From positions 5,332,001 through 5,396,000 of the forward strand of contig NZ_CP059165.1 of assembly GCF_013466425.1 (NCBI RefSeq): a DNA stretch of 64,000 bases, given 5' to 3'. Source of the stretch: Mycobacterium vicinigordonae (lineage in GTDB: Bacteria > Actinomycetota > Actinomycetes > Mycobacteriales > Mycobacteriaceae). The notes under the pieces are model-generated. The model saw only the letters and a program-made list of their open reading frames with translations, was not told where the DNA came from and ran no database searches. The position numbers were made by a program, and so were the translations under genes. The stretch's first letter is position 1. Every line of letters begins with the position of its first letter. This document shows positions 20,123-30,450 of the stretch, in pieces.

Positions 20123-21241
20123 ATGACAGTGGTCCCCGAGGATTTTGTCCCAGGCTTAGAAGGTGTGGTGGCATTCACCACCAAGATCGCCGAACCGGAC
20201 AAGGATGGCGGCGCACTGCGCTACCGCGGTGTCGACATCGAGGACTTGGTGGGCCGCGTCCACTTCGGTGATGTATGGGCACTCCTCGTCGACGGAGACT
20301 TTGGCCGCGGGCTGCCGCCGGCCGAGCCGTTCCCGTTACCGATCCACACCGGCGACGTGCGGGTCGACGTCCAGGCAGGCCTGGCGATGCTGGCGCCGAT
20401 CTGGGGATACAAACCGCTGTTGGATACCAACGAACCCACCGCGCGCGACCAGCTGGCCCGCGCGTCGGTGATGGCACTGTCTTACGTCGCGCAATCTGGC
20501 CGCGGCATCTACCGGCCCGCGGTTCCCCAGCGCGTCATCGACGAATGCTCAACGGTCACAGCACGTTTCATGACGCGCTGGCAGGGCGAACCGGACCCCA
20601 GGCACATCGAAGCGATCGACGCCTACTGGGTGTCGGCGGCCGAGCATGGGATGAACGCATCCACCTTCACCGCGCGAGTGATCGCCTCTACCGGGGCCGA
20701 CGTGGCTGCGGCCCTGTCCGGCGCCATCGGAGCGATGAGCGGCCCCCTGCACGGTGGTGCCCCGGCTCGCGTGCTGCCGATGATCGAGGAAGTCGAGCGC
20801 ACCGACGACGCCCGCGGTCTGGTCAAGGGCATTCTGGACCGCAACGAGAAGCTGATGGGCTTCGGGCACCGCGTCTACCGCGCCGAGGACCCGCGCGCCC
20901 GGGTGTTGCGCGCCACAGCCAAACGGTTGAATGCGCCGCGGTACGAGGTCGCTGCCGCGCTCGAGCAGGCGGCCCTGGCCGAATTGCGGGAACGCCGCCC
21001 CGACCGGCCGATCGAGACCAACGTGGAGTTCTGGGCGGCCGTCATCCTCGATTTCGCCGGGGTACCGGCGGAGATGATGCCGGCGATGTTCACCTGTGGT
21101 CGCACCGCAGGATGGTGCGCACACATTCTTGAACAGAAGCGGCTCGGCAAGCTGGTCCGCCCGTCGGCGATCTACGTGGGCCCGGACCCCCGCAGCCCGG
21201 AATCCGTGCCGGGTTGGGACGCCGTCGCCACCCCCGTGTGA
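20123..21241 (+). CDS. citA: Citrate synthase 2 (CitA)
   Basis: A 372-residue citrate synthase-family enzyme. The start at 20123 gives MTVVPEDFVPGLEGVVAF, matching Rv0889c; an ATG at 20105 would add six residues. Active-site segments present are [48 protein letters not shown] and ETNVEFWAAVIL (catalytic Asp replaced by Glu in the NV-E-F position, where gltA2 has NVDFYTG). That Glu is also in the tuberculosis CitA as I recall it. Lengths and these differences fit the second, Bacillus-like citrate synthase group, which may include methylcitrate synthase activity. Exact substrate range is not settled by the sequence. Confidence 0.93.
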   Translation: MTVVPEDFVPGLEGVVAFTTKIAEPDKDGGALRYRGVDIEDLVGRVHFGDVWALLVDGDFGRGLPPAEPFPLPIHTGDVRVDVQAGLAMLAPIWGYKPLLDTNEPTARDQLARASVMALSYVAQSGRGIYRPAVPQRVIDECSTVTARFMTRWQGEPDPRHIEAIDAYWVSAAEHGMNASTFTARVIASTGADVAAALSGAIGAMSGPLHGGAPARVLPMIEEVERTDDARGLVKGILDRNEKLMGFGHRVYRAEDPRARVLRATAKRLNAPRYEVAAALEQAALAELRERRPDRPIETNVEFWAAVILDFAGVPAEMMPAMFTCGRTAGWCAHILEQKRLGKLVRPSAIYVGPDPRSPESVPGWDAVATPV

Positions 21242-21414
21242 TCCGCTCACCCTATTGCCGCGAACGTAACCGGGCCGCGATTTCCCGGCGCTGATTGCAC
21301 GGCTGGTGATACCAGCGAGTGCGAACGAGTAAGACAATCTGCTGCCTAAGCGATGAGTTTTCGGCACCGCCCTGGTCAATACGAGCGACCGCACATCGAG
21401 CATCAGGAGTGACC

Positions 21415-21870
21415 ATGGCCATCACCGTCCAACCCGCACTGTCCCCCCACCTCGTCGTCGACAACGCCGCCGCCGCAATCGACTTCTACGTCAAGGCGTT
21501 CGACGCGGTTGAGCTGGGTCGGGTGCCTGGGCCGGATGGCCGGTTGATCCACGCCGCGGTACAGATCAACGGCTTCACCGTGATGCTCGCCGACGACTTC
21601 CCGGAGATGTGCAGCGGCCAATCGATGACCCCGAAGGCGCTGGGTGGCACCGCAGTCACTATCCACCTGACCGTCACCGACGTCGATGCCAAGTTCCAGC
21701 GCGCGCTCAACGCCGGGGCCACCGAGGTGATGCCGTTGGAAGACCAGTTCTGGGGCGACCGTTACGGCGTGGTCGCCGATCCGTTCGGGCACAACTGGTC
21801 ACTGGGACAGCCTGTGCGCGAGGTCAGTTACGACGAGATCCAGAAAGCCATGTGCGCCCAGGCAGACTAG
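21415..21870 (+). CDS. Glyoxalase/VOC superfamily protein
   Basis: A 151-residue vicinal-oxygen-chelate protein with two beta-alpha-beta-beta-beta halves. The first is LSPHLVVDNAAAAIDFYVKAFDAVE and VQINGFTVMLADDFPEM. The second is VTIHLTVTDVDAKFQRALNAGATEV and WGDRYGVVADPFGHNWSLGQ. This is the PhnB-like glyoxalase pattern, counterpart of Rv0887c. The ATG at 21415 follows AGGAG at an ideal distance, and upstream in-frame starts give a Cys-rich, unlike-protein stretch, so I rejected them. The sphingomyelinase gene (Rv0888) that lies beside it in H37Rv is absent here. Confidence 0.9.
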   Translation: MAITVQPALSPHLVVDNAAAAIDFYVKAFDAVELGRVPGPDGRLIHAAVQINGFTVMLADDFPEMCSGQSMTPKALGGTAVTIHLTVTDVDAKFQRALNAGATEVMPLEDQFWGDRYGVVADPFGHNWSLGQPVREVSYDEIQKAMCAQAD

Positions 21871-21943
21871 TTTGTCGCTGTTGCTGGTGCCGTATTCGCC
21901 GGTGGGACGCCTACAGCTGCGTAACCTGTCCGAGCGGGTACAG

Positions 21944-23632
21944 CTAGCGCCGAAGCCGTGCCAGCAGGCGTCGTCCCCGGGTAGGCGGCTGCGGCGCGGT
22001 GGCAGCTACCGCAAGCATGTCGGCGACATCGGTGAACTTGACCCGCGGCCGCCCATCCTCACCACCGCGCGCAATTTCGGCGGCGTCGATGGCTCGCCAC
22101 CCAGCAGAGTCCACGACGGCCGGCTGGCGCTGGGCCACCAGCTTCCGTAATGCCGCGGGTTTGGCAACCGGGGCGGTCAGGCGTCCCTCGTTGAAGTCGG
22201 CCACCAGCGCCCGGATGGTCTGCAACGAGTCGGACTTGTTGGTGCCGATGAAGCCGGTGGGCCCACGCTTGATCCAGCCTGCGACGTAGGCGCCCACGAC
22301 GGGCCGTCCGGTCTCAGGATCGATGACGCGGCCCTCCTCATTGGGGACGACGGCGGCTGACTCGTCGAACGGGAGGTCGCGAATTGCCTTACCGCGGTAG
22401 CCAATCGAGGTCAGCACCAGGCCCGCGTCAATGCGGCGCACCTCGTCGGTGCCAGAGACGTCGAACTCGACGCCAGTGGCGTGCGCCTCACCGAGGATAC
22501 GGCGGGGTGTCAGCTGGTACGCCAACCGGATACGCGGTCCTGATGCCGGCGACGAGCTGTCGCCTAGCGCGTGCAGGATCTCCAACTTGTTGCGGGTCAG
22601 TGCATCCGACACAGTGGCCAGGTCCTGCTGCACCAGCCGGTGGTCCTCGGCGTCGAGCACCACCTCAGCGGTAGCCGTGAGGCCGATCAGCTCGGGTAGG
22701 GTGAATGCCGAGTGGGCGGGTCCGCGGCGGGCCGCGATCACCACCTCCCTTACCGCCGATTTTTCGAACGCCTTCAAGGCGTGATCAGCGATGTCGGTGC
22801 GGGCCAACTCGTCTGGGTCGGCGGTGAGCACCCGCGCGACGTCCAGTGCGACGTTGCCGTTGCCGACGATCACCACCCGCTCATGGCTGAGATCGACTGG
22901 CAGGGAGGAATACTCGGGATGTCCGTTGATCCAGGCGACCAGCTCGGTAGCGGTGCCGGTGCCTGGCAGGCCCATTCCCTCGATGTTGAGGCGACGATCG
23001 TTGGGCGCACCCACCGCGTACAGCACCGCGTGATGATGCTGTAGCAGCTCAGCGTGGCTCAGGTGGTTGCCGATTTCCACATTGAGGAAGAACCCAAACC
23101 GCCGATCAGCGGTCACCCGGTCGAACAACCGAGTCACCTGCTTAGTGTGCTGGTGATCAGGCGCCACCCCAGCTCGCACCAAACCGTATGGTGTGGGCAG
23201 CTTTTCGAAGATGTTGACCCGCACGTTCTGTTGCACCAGGAGTTCGTCTGCGGCATACATGGCCGCTGGCCCCGATCCCACGATGGCGACCGTCAGCGGC
23301 TCGTGTTGTGCGCTCACAGCGGCGGCCGGGAGTACCGCGGCCAGCTTCGAGGTCGGCGGCAGCTTCACGCCGGCGGGCCGCTCCGGGTAGAACGACGCGT
23401 TGATCTCCACGAATGGCAACTGTTTGAGGTCAAGCTTGCTGTCGGGCACGATCGCGCCAACTGGGCAAGCACTCACGCAGGCGCCGCAGTCTACGCAGGC
23501 CACCGGGTCGATGTAGAGCATCTCCGATGTCGCGTAGCCCGGCTCGTCCGGGGATGGGTGGATGCAATTGACCGGGCACGCGAAAACGCACGACCCGTCA
23601 TTGCAGCACGACTGGGTAATTACGTGCGGCAC
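21944..23632 (-). CDS. fprB: Ferredoxin/NADPH-adrenodoxin reductase-type flavoprotein FprB
   Basis: A 562-residue fusion. An N-terminal bacterial ferredoxin (1-65) has cysteines 9, 10, 15, 19 and 23 and a second set C46-x2-C49-x2-C52-x3-C56, so one or two Fe-S clusters (7Fe type likely). After it comes an adrenodoxin reductase-like flavoprotein with an FAD Rossmann motif (VAIVGSGPAAMYAADELL, about 115) and an NADP-binding motif (VVIVGNGNVALDVARVL), closing with VAGWIKRGPTGFIGTNKSDS. It probably passes electrons from NADPH through FAD to its own ferredoxin or to P450/oxygenase partners. The diiron oxygenase gene lies 20 bases upstream in the same operon, a plausible electron acceptor. Confidence 0.95.
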   Translation of the reverse strand: MPHVITQSCCNDGSCVFACPVNCIHPSPDEPGYATSEMLYIDPVACVDCGACVSACPVGAIVPDSKLDLKQLPFVEINASFYPERPAGVKLPPTSKLAAVLPAAAVSAQHEPLTVAIVGSGPAAMYAADELLVQQNVRVNIFEKLPTPYGLVRAGVAPDHQHTKQVTRLFDRVTADRRFGFFLNVEIGNHLSHAELLQHHHAVLYAVGAPNDRRLNIEGMGLPGTGTATELVAWINGHPEYSSLPVDLSHERVVIVGNGNVALDVARVLTADPDELARTDIADHALKAFEKSAVREVVIAARRGPAHSAFTLPELIGLTATAEVVLDAEDHRLVQQDLATVSDALTRNKLEILHALGDSSSPASGPRIRLAYQLTPRRILGEAHATGVEFDVSGTDEVRRIDAGLVLTSIGYRGKAIRDLPFDESAAVVPNEEGRVIDPETGRPVVGAYVAGWIKRGPTGFIGTNKSDSLQTIRALVADFNEGRLTAPVAKPAALRKLVAQRQPAVVDSAGWRAIDAAEIARGGEDGRPRVKFTDVADMLAVAATAPQPPTRGRRLLARLRR

Positions 23633-23651
23633 AAGTTAACTCGCGGACTTG

Positions 23652-26017
<2,366 letters not shown>

Positions 26018-26116
26018 CCCCTCCCGCGTGTCAGCGAGGTTAACAGCGTTCGGCGCACTAGAGTGCGCACGAGACGGGTCCGGCGCTGACCTGCACGGAG
26101 CCTGCGAGGAGAAGCC

Positions 26117-26902
26117 ATGCGGGAACTCAAGGTGGTTGGGCTAGACCCCGACGGCAAATTCGTCCTCTGCGAGGGCGCCTCCCCGACGGAGAAGTTCAAG
26201 CTGCCCGCCGACGACCGCTTACGCGCCGCGCTGAATGGCGAGCCGATGCCCGCTGAGCAACCTGCCCTCGACATCGTGGTGACGAATATGTTGAGCCCCA
26301 AAGAGATTCAAGCCCGGATCCGGGCCGGCGCTTCGGTCGAGCAGGTGGCCGCCGCGTCGGGATCCGACGTCGCCCGCATCCAGCGGTTCGCCAACCCGGT
26401 TCTGCTGGAGCGTTACCGCGCCGCCGAGCTGGCAACCGCCGCACACCCGGTGCTGGCCGATGGACCCGCGGTGCTGAGCCTGCTGGAAACCGTCACCGCA
26501 TCGCTAGTGGGCCGCGGCCTGAGTCCCGACAAGCTCACCTGGGACGCATGGCGCAACGAGGACGGGCGCTGGACGGTACAACTGGGCTGGCAGGCAGGCC
26601 GGTCGGACAATGTCGCCCACTTCCGCTTCACCCCCGGCGCGCACGGCGGCATGGTCACCGCGATCGACGACGCGGCCAGCGAGCTGATCGACCCGGACTT
26701 CAAGCCTCGCCAGCTGGCGCCGGTGGCACACCTCGCCTTCGATCCCGCCGAGCAGTCGGCCCAGCCGGCCCAACAGGCTGCGCCGGAATCCGCCGTACCA
26801 ACCGCACCGACCGACCCTCCCGCCCAGGCCCGGCGCGGCAAGCCGGCCATCCCGGCCTGGGAGGACGTGCTACTCGGCGTCCGCTCAAGCGGACAGCGTT
26901 AA
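26117..26902 (+). CDS. sepH: Septation protein SepH
   Basis: A 261-residue protein with an N-terminal DUF3071-type domain (MRELKVVGLDPDGKFVLCEG) containing a helix-turn-helix-like segment (SPKEIQARIRAGASVEQVAAASGSDVARIQRFANPV), and a C-terminal Pro/Ala-rich linker ending in RRGKPAIPAWEDVLLGVRS. This is the architecture of the actinobacterial SepH family (Rv0883c), known to bind FtsZ and promote its assembly. The short conserved C-terminal tail is a typical feature. A good ribosome binding site (GCGAGGAGAAG) precedes the ATG. Its 3' end overlaps the convergent small membrane protein gene by 18 bases. Confidence 0.93.
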   Translation: MRELKVVGLDPDGKFVLCEGASPTEKFKLPADDRLRAALNGEPMPAEQPALDIVVTNMLSPKEIQARIRAGASVEQVAAASGSDVARIQRFANPVLLERYRAAELATAAHPVLADGPAVLSLLETVTASLVGRGLSPDKLTWDAWRNEDGRWTVQLGWQAGRSDNVAHFRFTPGAHGGMVTAIDDAASELIDPDFKPRQLAPVAHLAFDPAEQSAQPAQQAAPESAVPTAPTDPPAQARRGKPAIPAWEDVLLGVRSSGQR

Positions 26903-27157
26903 CGCCACCAGGGCTAACCAGCCGCCGACGACTCCGATCCCGGCACCCAACACGAACCAGCGCAGCACCAGGGTTCGGCGCCATCCCCAGAAGGTCGGCG
27001 CCAATCCCCCGACAGCCACGATGTTGAGGCCGACGGCCAACAGCGGGTGAACACGCATCAGGCCCAGGCTGAGCACCACGATCGCCGTGCCGACCACAGC
27101 GGCGACGAACCCGGCCACCGCCAGACCCGTTCCCCACGGCACGGACTCGTCGCTCAC
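26885..27157 (-). CDS. DUF2537-like small membrane protein
   Basis: A 90-residue protein with three hydrophobic segments (about 9-31, 38-58 and 66-88) and a conserved FWGWRRTLVLRW stretch between the second and third. It fits DUF2537, the counterpart of Rv0882, and sits in the same place between sepH and the methyltransferase gene. It ends inside the 3' end of sepH on the other strand. No function is known. The start lies 10 bases past the stop of the methyltransferase gene in the other direction of reading, so the three minus-strand genes from MarR onward probably form one transcript. Confidence 0.85.
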   Translation of the reverse strand: MSDESVPWGTGLAVAGFVAAVVGTAIVVLSLGLMRVHPLLAVGLNIVAVGGLAPTFWGWRRTLVLRWFVLGAGIGVVGGWLALVALTLSA

Positions 27158-27167
27158 GACCGGAAGC

Positions 27168-28001
27168 CTAACCCTCGCGGCGATCGACGGTCCGCTCGTA
27201 GAACGCCAGCGCCGCGGCCGTCGCCACGTTTAGCGAGTCAGTGCCCCGCGACATCGGAATCCGGACCCGCATGTCGCTGATCTGCAACGCAGCAATGGTC
27301 AACCCCGGACCCTCGGCGCCCACCAGCAGCGCGACCGGATCGTCGGCAACAGCGGCCATCGCCTCCGGCAGCGGGAGCGCCTGGTGGTGCGGGGTCATCG
27401 CCAGCAACCGAAAGCCCAGATTCTTGAGCCGGGCCAGGTCGGCGGGCCATTGCGCGGCGCGGGCGTAGGGCACCAGCAACGCGTGGCCCATCGAGACCCG
27501 CACCGCGCGGCGATACAGCGGGTCGGCGCAGCCGCTGCCGAACACCACCGCATCCACCCCGAGACCGGCGGCGTTGCGGAAGATCGAACCCAGGTTCTCG
27601 TGGTCGTTGACGCCTTCCAACACGGCCACGGTTCGGGCGCCGTCGACGACCTGGGCGACGGTCGGCTCGGCAACCCGGCTCGCCGCAGCCAATACGCCCC
27701 GGTTCAGATGGAAGCCAACGGCCTGCGCCATCACCTCGGCCGAGGCCCGATAGTAGGGCGCCGAGTTACCAGCCAGGTCGTCCTTGAGTTCGGTGAGTCG
27801 GCGCTCGGTGCCCAACAACGCCCGCGGAGTGAACCGCGACGCCAGCATGCGCTGCACCACCAGCACACCTTCGGCGATCACCAGGCCCTTGCCGGTGGGC
27901 AGGTCCGGGCGGCGGTCGACACTGTTCAGGTCGCGGAAGTCGTCGAGGCGCGGGTCGTCGGGGTCGGTGACGTCCTGGACATCGATGTCCGGTGACCTCA
28001 C
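27168..28001 (-). CDS. SpoU/TrmH-family RNA 2'-O-methyltransferase
   Basis: A 277-residue SPOUT-class methyltransferase. An N-terminal substrate-binding domain (about 30-110) is followed by the knotted SpoU domain with the three family motifs: [22 protein letters not shown] (motif 1), [13 protein letters not shown] (motif 2) and [22 protein letters not shown] (motif 3), which together bind S-adenosylmethionine. It corresponds to Rv0881. The target nucleotide cannot be told from sequence. Its start overlaps the stop of the upstream marR gene by four bases, indicating translational coupling. Confidence 0.93.
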   Translation of the reverse strand: MRSPDIDVQDVTDPDDPRLDDFRDLNSVDRRPDLPTGKGLVIAEGVLVVQRMLASRFTPRALLGTERRLTELKDDLAGNSAPYYRASAEVMAQAVGFHLNRGVLAAASRVAEPTVAQVVDGARTVAVLEGVNDHENLGSIFRNAAGLGVDAVVFGSGCADPLYRRAVRVSMGHALLVPYARAAQWPADLARLKNLGFRLLAMTPHHQALPLPEAMAAVADDPVALLVGAEGPGLTIAALQISDMRVRIPMSRGTDSLNVATAAALAFYERTVDRREG

Positions 28002-28429
28002 GGACTTTCGTCGACCAACGTCGACATCAGATCGGCGGCCTTACGCAGGATCTCGCGTTGCTCGTCGTCCAGGGTGGACAGTCGATCGGCAAGCCATTCC
28101 TGCCGGGCCCGCCGGGCAGCTCTGACCAGTTCGGCGCCGGCCTCCGACACCGACACCAACACCTGACGACCGTCGACCGGGTGTGGTGCGCGGTCCACCA
28201 GGCCTTCGTCGGCCAGCGACGCAATCACCCGGGTCATTGAGGGCGGCCGTACGCGTTCGCGAATGGCCAGCGCGCCGGGCGTCATCGCGCCCTCGTTAGC
28301 CAGCGTGGTCAGCGCCGACAGCTGCGACAGAGACACTGGCGACGACGGGTTTCGGAACCGAAGCTGACGGGAAAGCCGCATGACGGCCAACGACAGGTCG
28401 GCGGCCAGGCGCGCATCGCTGTCAGGCAC
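27998..28429 (-). CDS. MarR family transcriptional regulator
   Basis: A 143-residue winged-helix regulator. The DNA-binding core is [62 protein letters not shown], the classic MarR recognition helix plus wing. It matches Rv0880 in length and position. Homologues are often called MarR-type repressors with phenolic or lipophilic ligands, but this one's ligand is unknown. It is the first gene of the minus-strand run marR - methyltransferase - DUF2537. A 138-base gap separates it from the divergent small membrane protein gene. Confidence 0.93.
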   Translation of the reverse strand: MPDSDARLAADLSLAVMRLSRQLRFRNPSSPVSLSQLSALTTLANEGAMTPGALAIRERVRPPSMTRVIASLADEGLVDRAPHPVDGRQVLVSVSEAGAELVRAARRARQEWLADRLSTLDDEQREILRKAADLMSTLVDESP

Positions 28430-28567
28430 AGCGCGAGGTTACAACGGAACCTGGCTAACAGCGATGAGAAACGGCGAACCGGGACGCTCCCTCCTGCGCT
28501 GAGCCCTCATACGCGGCGATAAGTCGACGCCACGCGCCGCCTGGCCGCGGACTAATATTGAAACGCG

Positions 28568-28840
28568 ATGAGCACCGAACCCCAGCCGCCGCCGCTACCG
28601 CCGGCGATGCTGACAATATGGCCGATCATCATCGTCGGCGCGCTGGGCTGGGCGGTCGCGACCGCCGTCGCATTCCTGGTCCCCAGCCTCGAAAGTTGGC
28701 GCCCTATCACCATCGCCGGCCTGGGCGTTTCAGCGCTCGGCACCAGCATCTTCGTGCTGCAGTTGGCCGCCGCCCGACGCGGCGCGCGCGGTGCGCAATC
28801 CGGGCTCGAAAGATATCTCGAACAAAAACAGGAGGACTGA
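28568..28840 (+). CDS. Small two-helix membrane protein
   Basis: A 90-residue protein with a Pro-rich start (STEPQPPPLPPAMLTIWPII), two membrane segments (about 15-37 and 44-68) and a charged C-terminus ending in RYLEQKQED. It is the Rv0879c counterpart. The stop TGA overlaps the ATG of the next gene as TGATG, and the ribosome binding site AGGAGG for that gene lies inside its coding end, so the two are translated together. An AT-rich TAATATTGA lies just before the start and may be part of the promoter. Function unknown. Confidence 0.85.
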   Translation: MSTEPQPPPLPPAMLTIWPIIIVGALGWAVATAVAFLVPSLESWRPITIAGLGVSALGTSIFVLQLAAARRGARGAQSGLERYLEQKQED

Positions 28841-29301
28841 TGGCCACCCCTACCGCGCTCTTACAAGCACAAGTCGACATCGACGCGCCGCCGGCGAAGG
28901 TGTGGGCGCTGATCTCCGACCTGCGGCGAATGCCGCAGTGGAGCCCGCAGTGCCGGTGGATGCGACAGTTCGGCCCGCTGCGCGCGGGCACCCGCACCCT
29001 GAACTTCAATCGGCGCAACAAGCTGTTTTGGCCGACCACCAGCACAATTGTGGAAGTCGTCCCGGAGCAAAAGCTGGCTTTCCGGGTCGACACCAACCGG
29101 ACGATTTGGACCTACGAACTCGAGCCACACGGCGAGGGCACCCGGCTGACGGAGAGCCGGCACGCCGAAAACGGCGTCACCGCATTTTCCAGCATGTCTG
29201 TCAACGCGCTGATGGGTGGGACTAGCAGCTTTGAACGCGAGCTGGTCGAAGGTATGCAGACGTCGCTCGCCAAGATCAAGGCGGCCGCCGAGAAGGGTTA
29301 G
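28840..29301 (+). CDS. SRPBCC (polyketide cyclase/START-like) family protein
   Basis: A 153-residue single-domain protein of the SRPBCC fold. It has the START-like opening QAQVDIDAPPAKVWALISDLRRMPQWSPQCRWM, a middle strand set (TLNFNRRNKLFWPTTSTIVEVVPEQKLAFRV) and the long C-terminal helix (FERELVEGMQTSLAKIKAAAEKG) that caps a hydrophobic pocket. It overlaps the previous gene by one base and so is co-translated with a membrane partner. H37Rv has PPE13 around here as I recall, so this gene may differ between species. It probably binds a lipid or hydrophobic ligand; no catalytic residues are recognised. Confidence 0.88.
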   Translation: MATPTALLQAQVDIDAPPAKVWALISDLRRMPQWSPQCRWMRQFGPLRAGTRTLNFNRRNKLFWPTTSTIVEVVPEQKLAFRVDTNRTIWTYELEPHGEGTRLTESRHAENGVTAFSSMSVNALMGGTSSFERELVEGMQTSLAKIKAAAEKG

Positions 29302-30347
29302 TCGGTGGGCGGTTCCTCGGCGGCCTGCACCTCAATGACCGGCGCCTCGGCGGCGCGTTCCACGCTCGTGTGCTCTGTGGCCGGTTCCGCAGTCACCGAT
29401 TCGTCCGCGACCGGCTCGTCCGTCAGGGGCACGTCCGCGACCGGCTGGTTCGTCACAGGCTCGTCCGCGACCGGCTCGTTCACCACGGGCTCCTCGGTCA
29501 CCGGGTCGTCCGCAATCGGCGTGGCCACGGTCTCTTCGGCCGCCGGCTCGGCAACCACAGCCGCCTGAACGACCTCCAGCACACCGTCGTCGTACGGCTC
29601 GTACATCGGCGAGCCAGTCCCCGGCGGGGCGGGGGTGTCCGAGTGCGCGCCACACCCGTACAGCTTGTCCACCACGTGGCCGTCGGCGGAGAGTTCGTTG
29701 CCGCACACCCCGAACATCCTGCCCAGCGACCCCGCCAGCGGCAGGAAAAAGCCGCAGTCGCGGCAGACCCGTTTGGTCGACCGCGACATCGCCGAATCCG
29801 GCCCGTAGTCACCCTCATGCCAGCGCTCGGCGGCATCCGCGCGACCCCAGGCGCTCATCACCCAACGGCGACCCAACCCCAGCTCGTAGGCGACATCGTC
29901 AACCTCTGAGTCACCGCTCGCGCGATAGCCCGGCACCAGCCGCGGGTCGTCCTTGACCGGTGCCAGCAGATCCCCGGGCCCCAGGTCGCCCGGCCGCACC
30001 CGCTGCTCCCACGGCACCCACTCGGGCGCCAGCAGCGCCGTGGGCCCTGGAATCAGCACTACCTCGCTGATGGTGGCGTGATCCGCGCCAACGTAGGAGG
30101 CCACGACGACGGCCCATTGCCAACCCACGTAACCCGGCAGGTGCGCCAGGAAACGGTGGGTGGCGGCGTTCGGGTCTTCGTAGCTGACGCCCAAGTAGTC
30201 GCCGACGGTCTCTGGGCCACTGAACTCCGCGACGGCGGCCCTGGCCAGCTCGGCCGCACCCGTGAGCACCCCCGCGATCTCGTCGGGCCAAGCCGTCGCC
30301 GTTACGGCGCCAGCCGGCTGGGGGGACTCCTCGATGGGTCCGGTCAC
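29298..30347 (-). CDS. DUF3027 family protein with an acidic Pro/Glu/Thr repeat tail
   Basis: A protein of about 349 residues. The N-terminal 235 residues form the conserved DUF3027 domain (LGVSYEDPNAATHRFLAHLPGYVGWQW, then CRDCGFFLPL...FGVCGNELSADGHVV, two CxxC/CxxN-type knuckles that may bind zinc). The remaining 110 residues are acidic low-complexity repeats of the DEPV-A-DEPVT-N-QPV type. I chose the GTG at 30347, which follows the strong site GAGAGGTG; ATGs at 30365 and 30434 are alternatives. It is the Rv0877 counterpart and ends four bases inside the convergent SRPBCC gene. Function unknown. Confidence 0.85.
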   Translation of the reverse strand: MTGPIEESPQPAGAVTATAWPDEIAGVLTGAAELARAAVAEFSGPETVGDYLGVSYEDPNAATHRFLAHLPGYVGWQWAVVVASYVGADHATISEVVLIPGPTALLAPEWVPWEQRVRPGDLGPGDLLAPVKDDPRLVPGYRASGDSEVDDVAYELGLGRRWVMSAWGRADAAERWHEGDYGPDSAMSRSTKRVCRDCGFFLPLAGSLGRMFGVCGNELSADGHVVDKLYGCGAHSDTPAPPGTGSPMYEPYDDGVLEVVQAAVVAEPAAEETVATPIADDPVTEEPVVNEPVADEPVTNQPVADVPLTDEPVADESVTAEPATEHTSVERAAEAPVIEVQAAEEPPTD

Positions 30348-30450
30348 GCTTTCACCTCTCTGCATTGCCTCACCAATACTGCCGGAAGACACGTCGGCCG
30401 AGCCACACCGGTTTCCTCCACCAGCAGTCGACATAAGACAGAATTGAACC

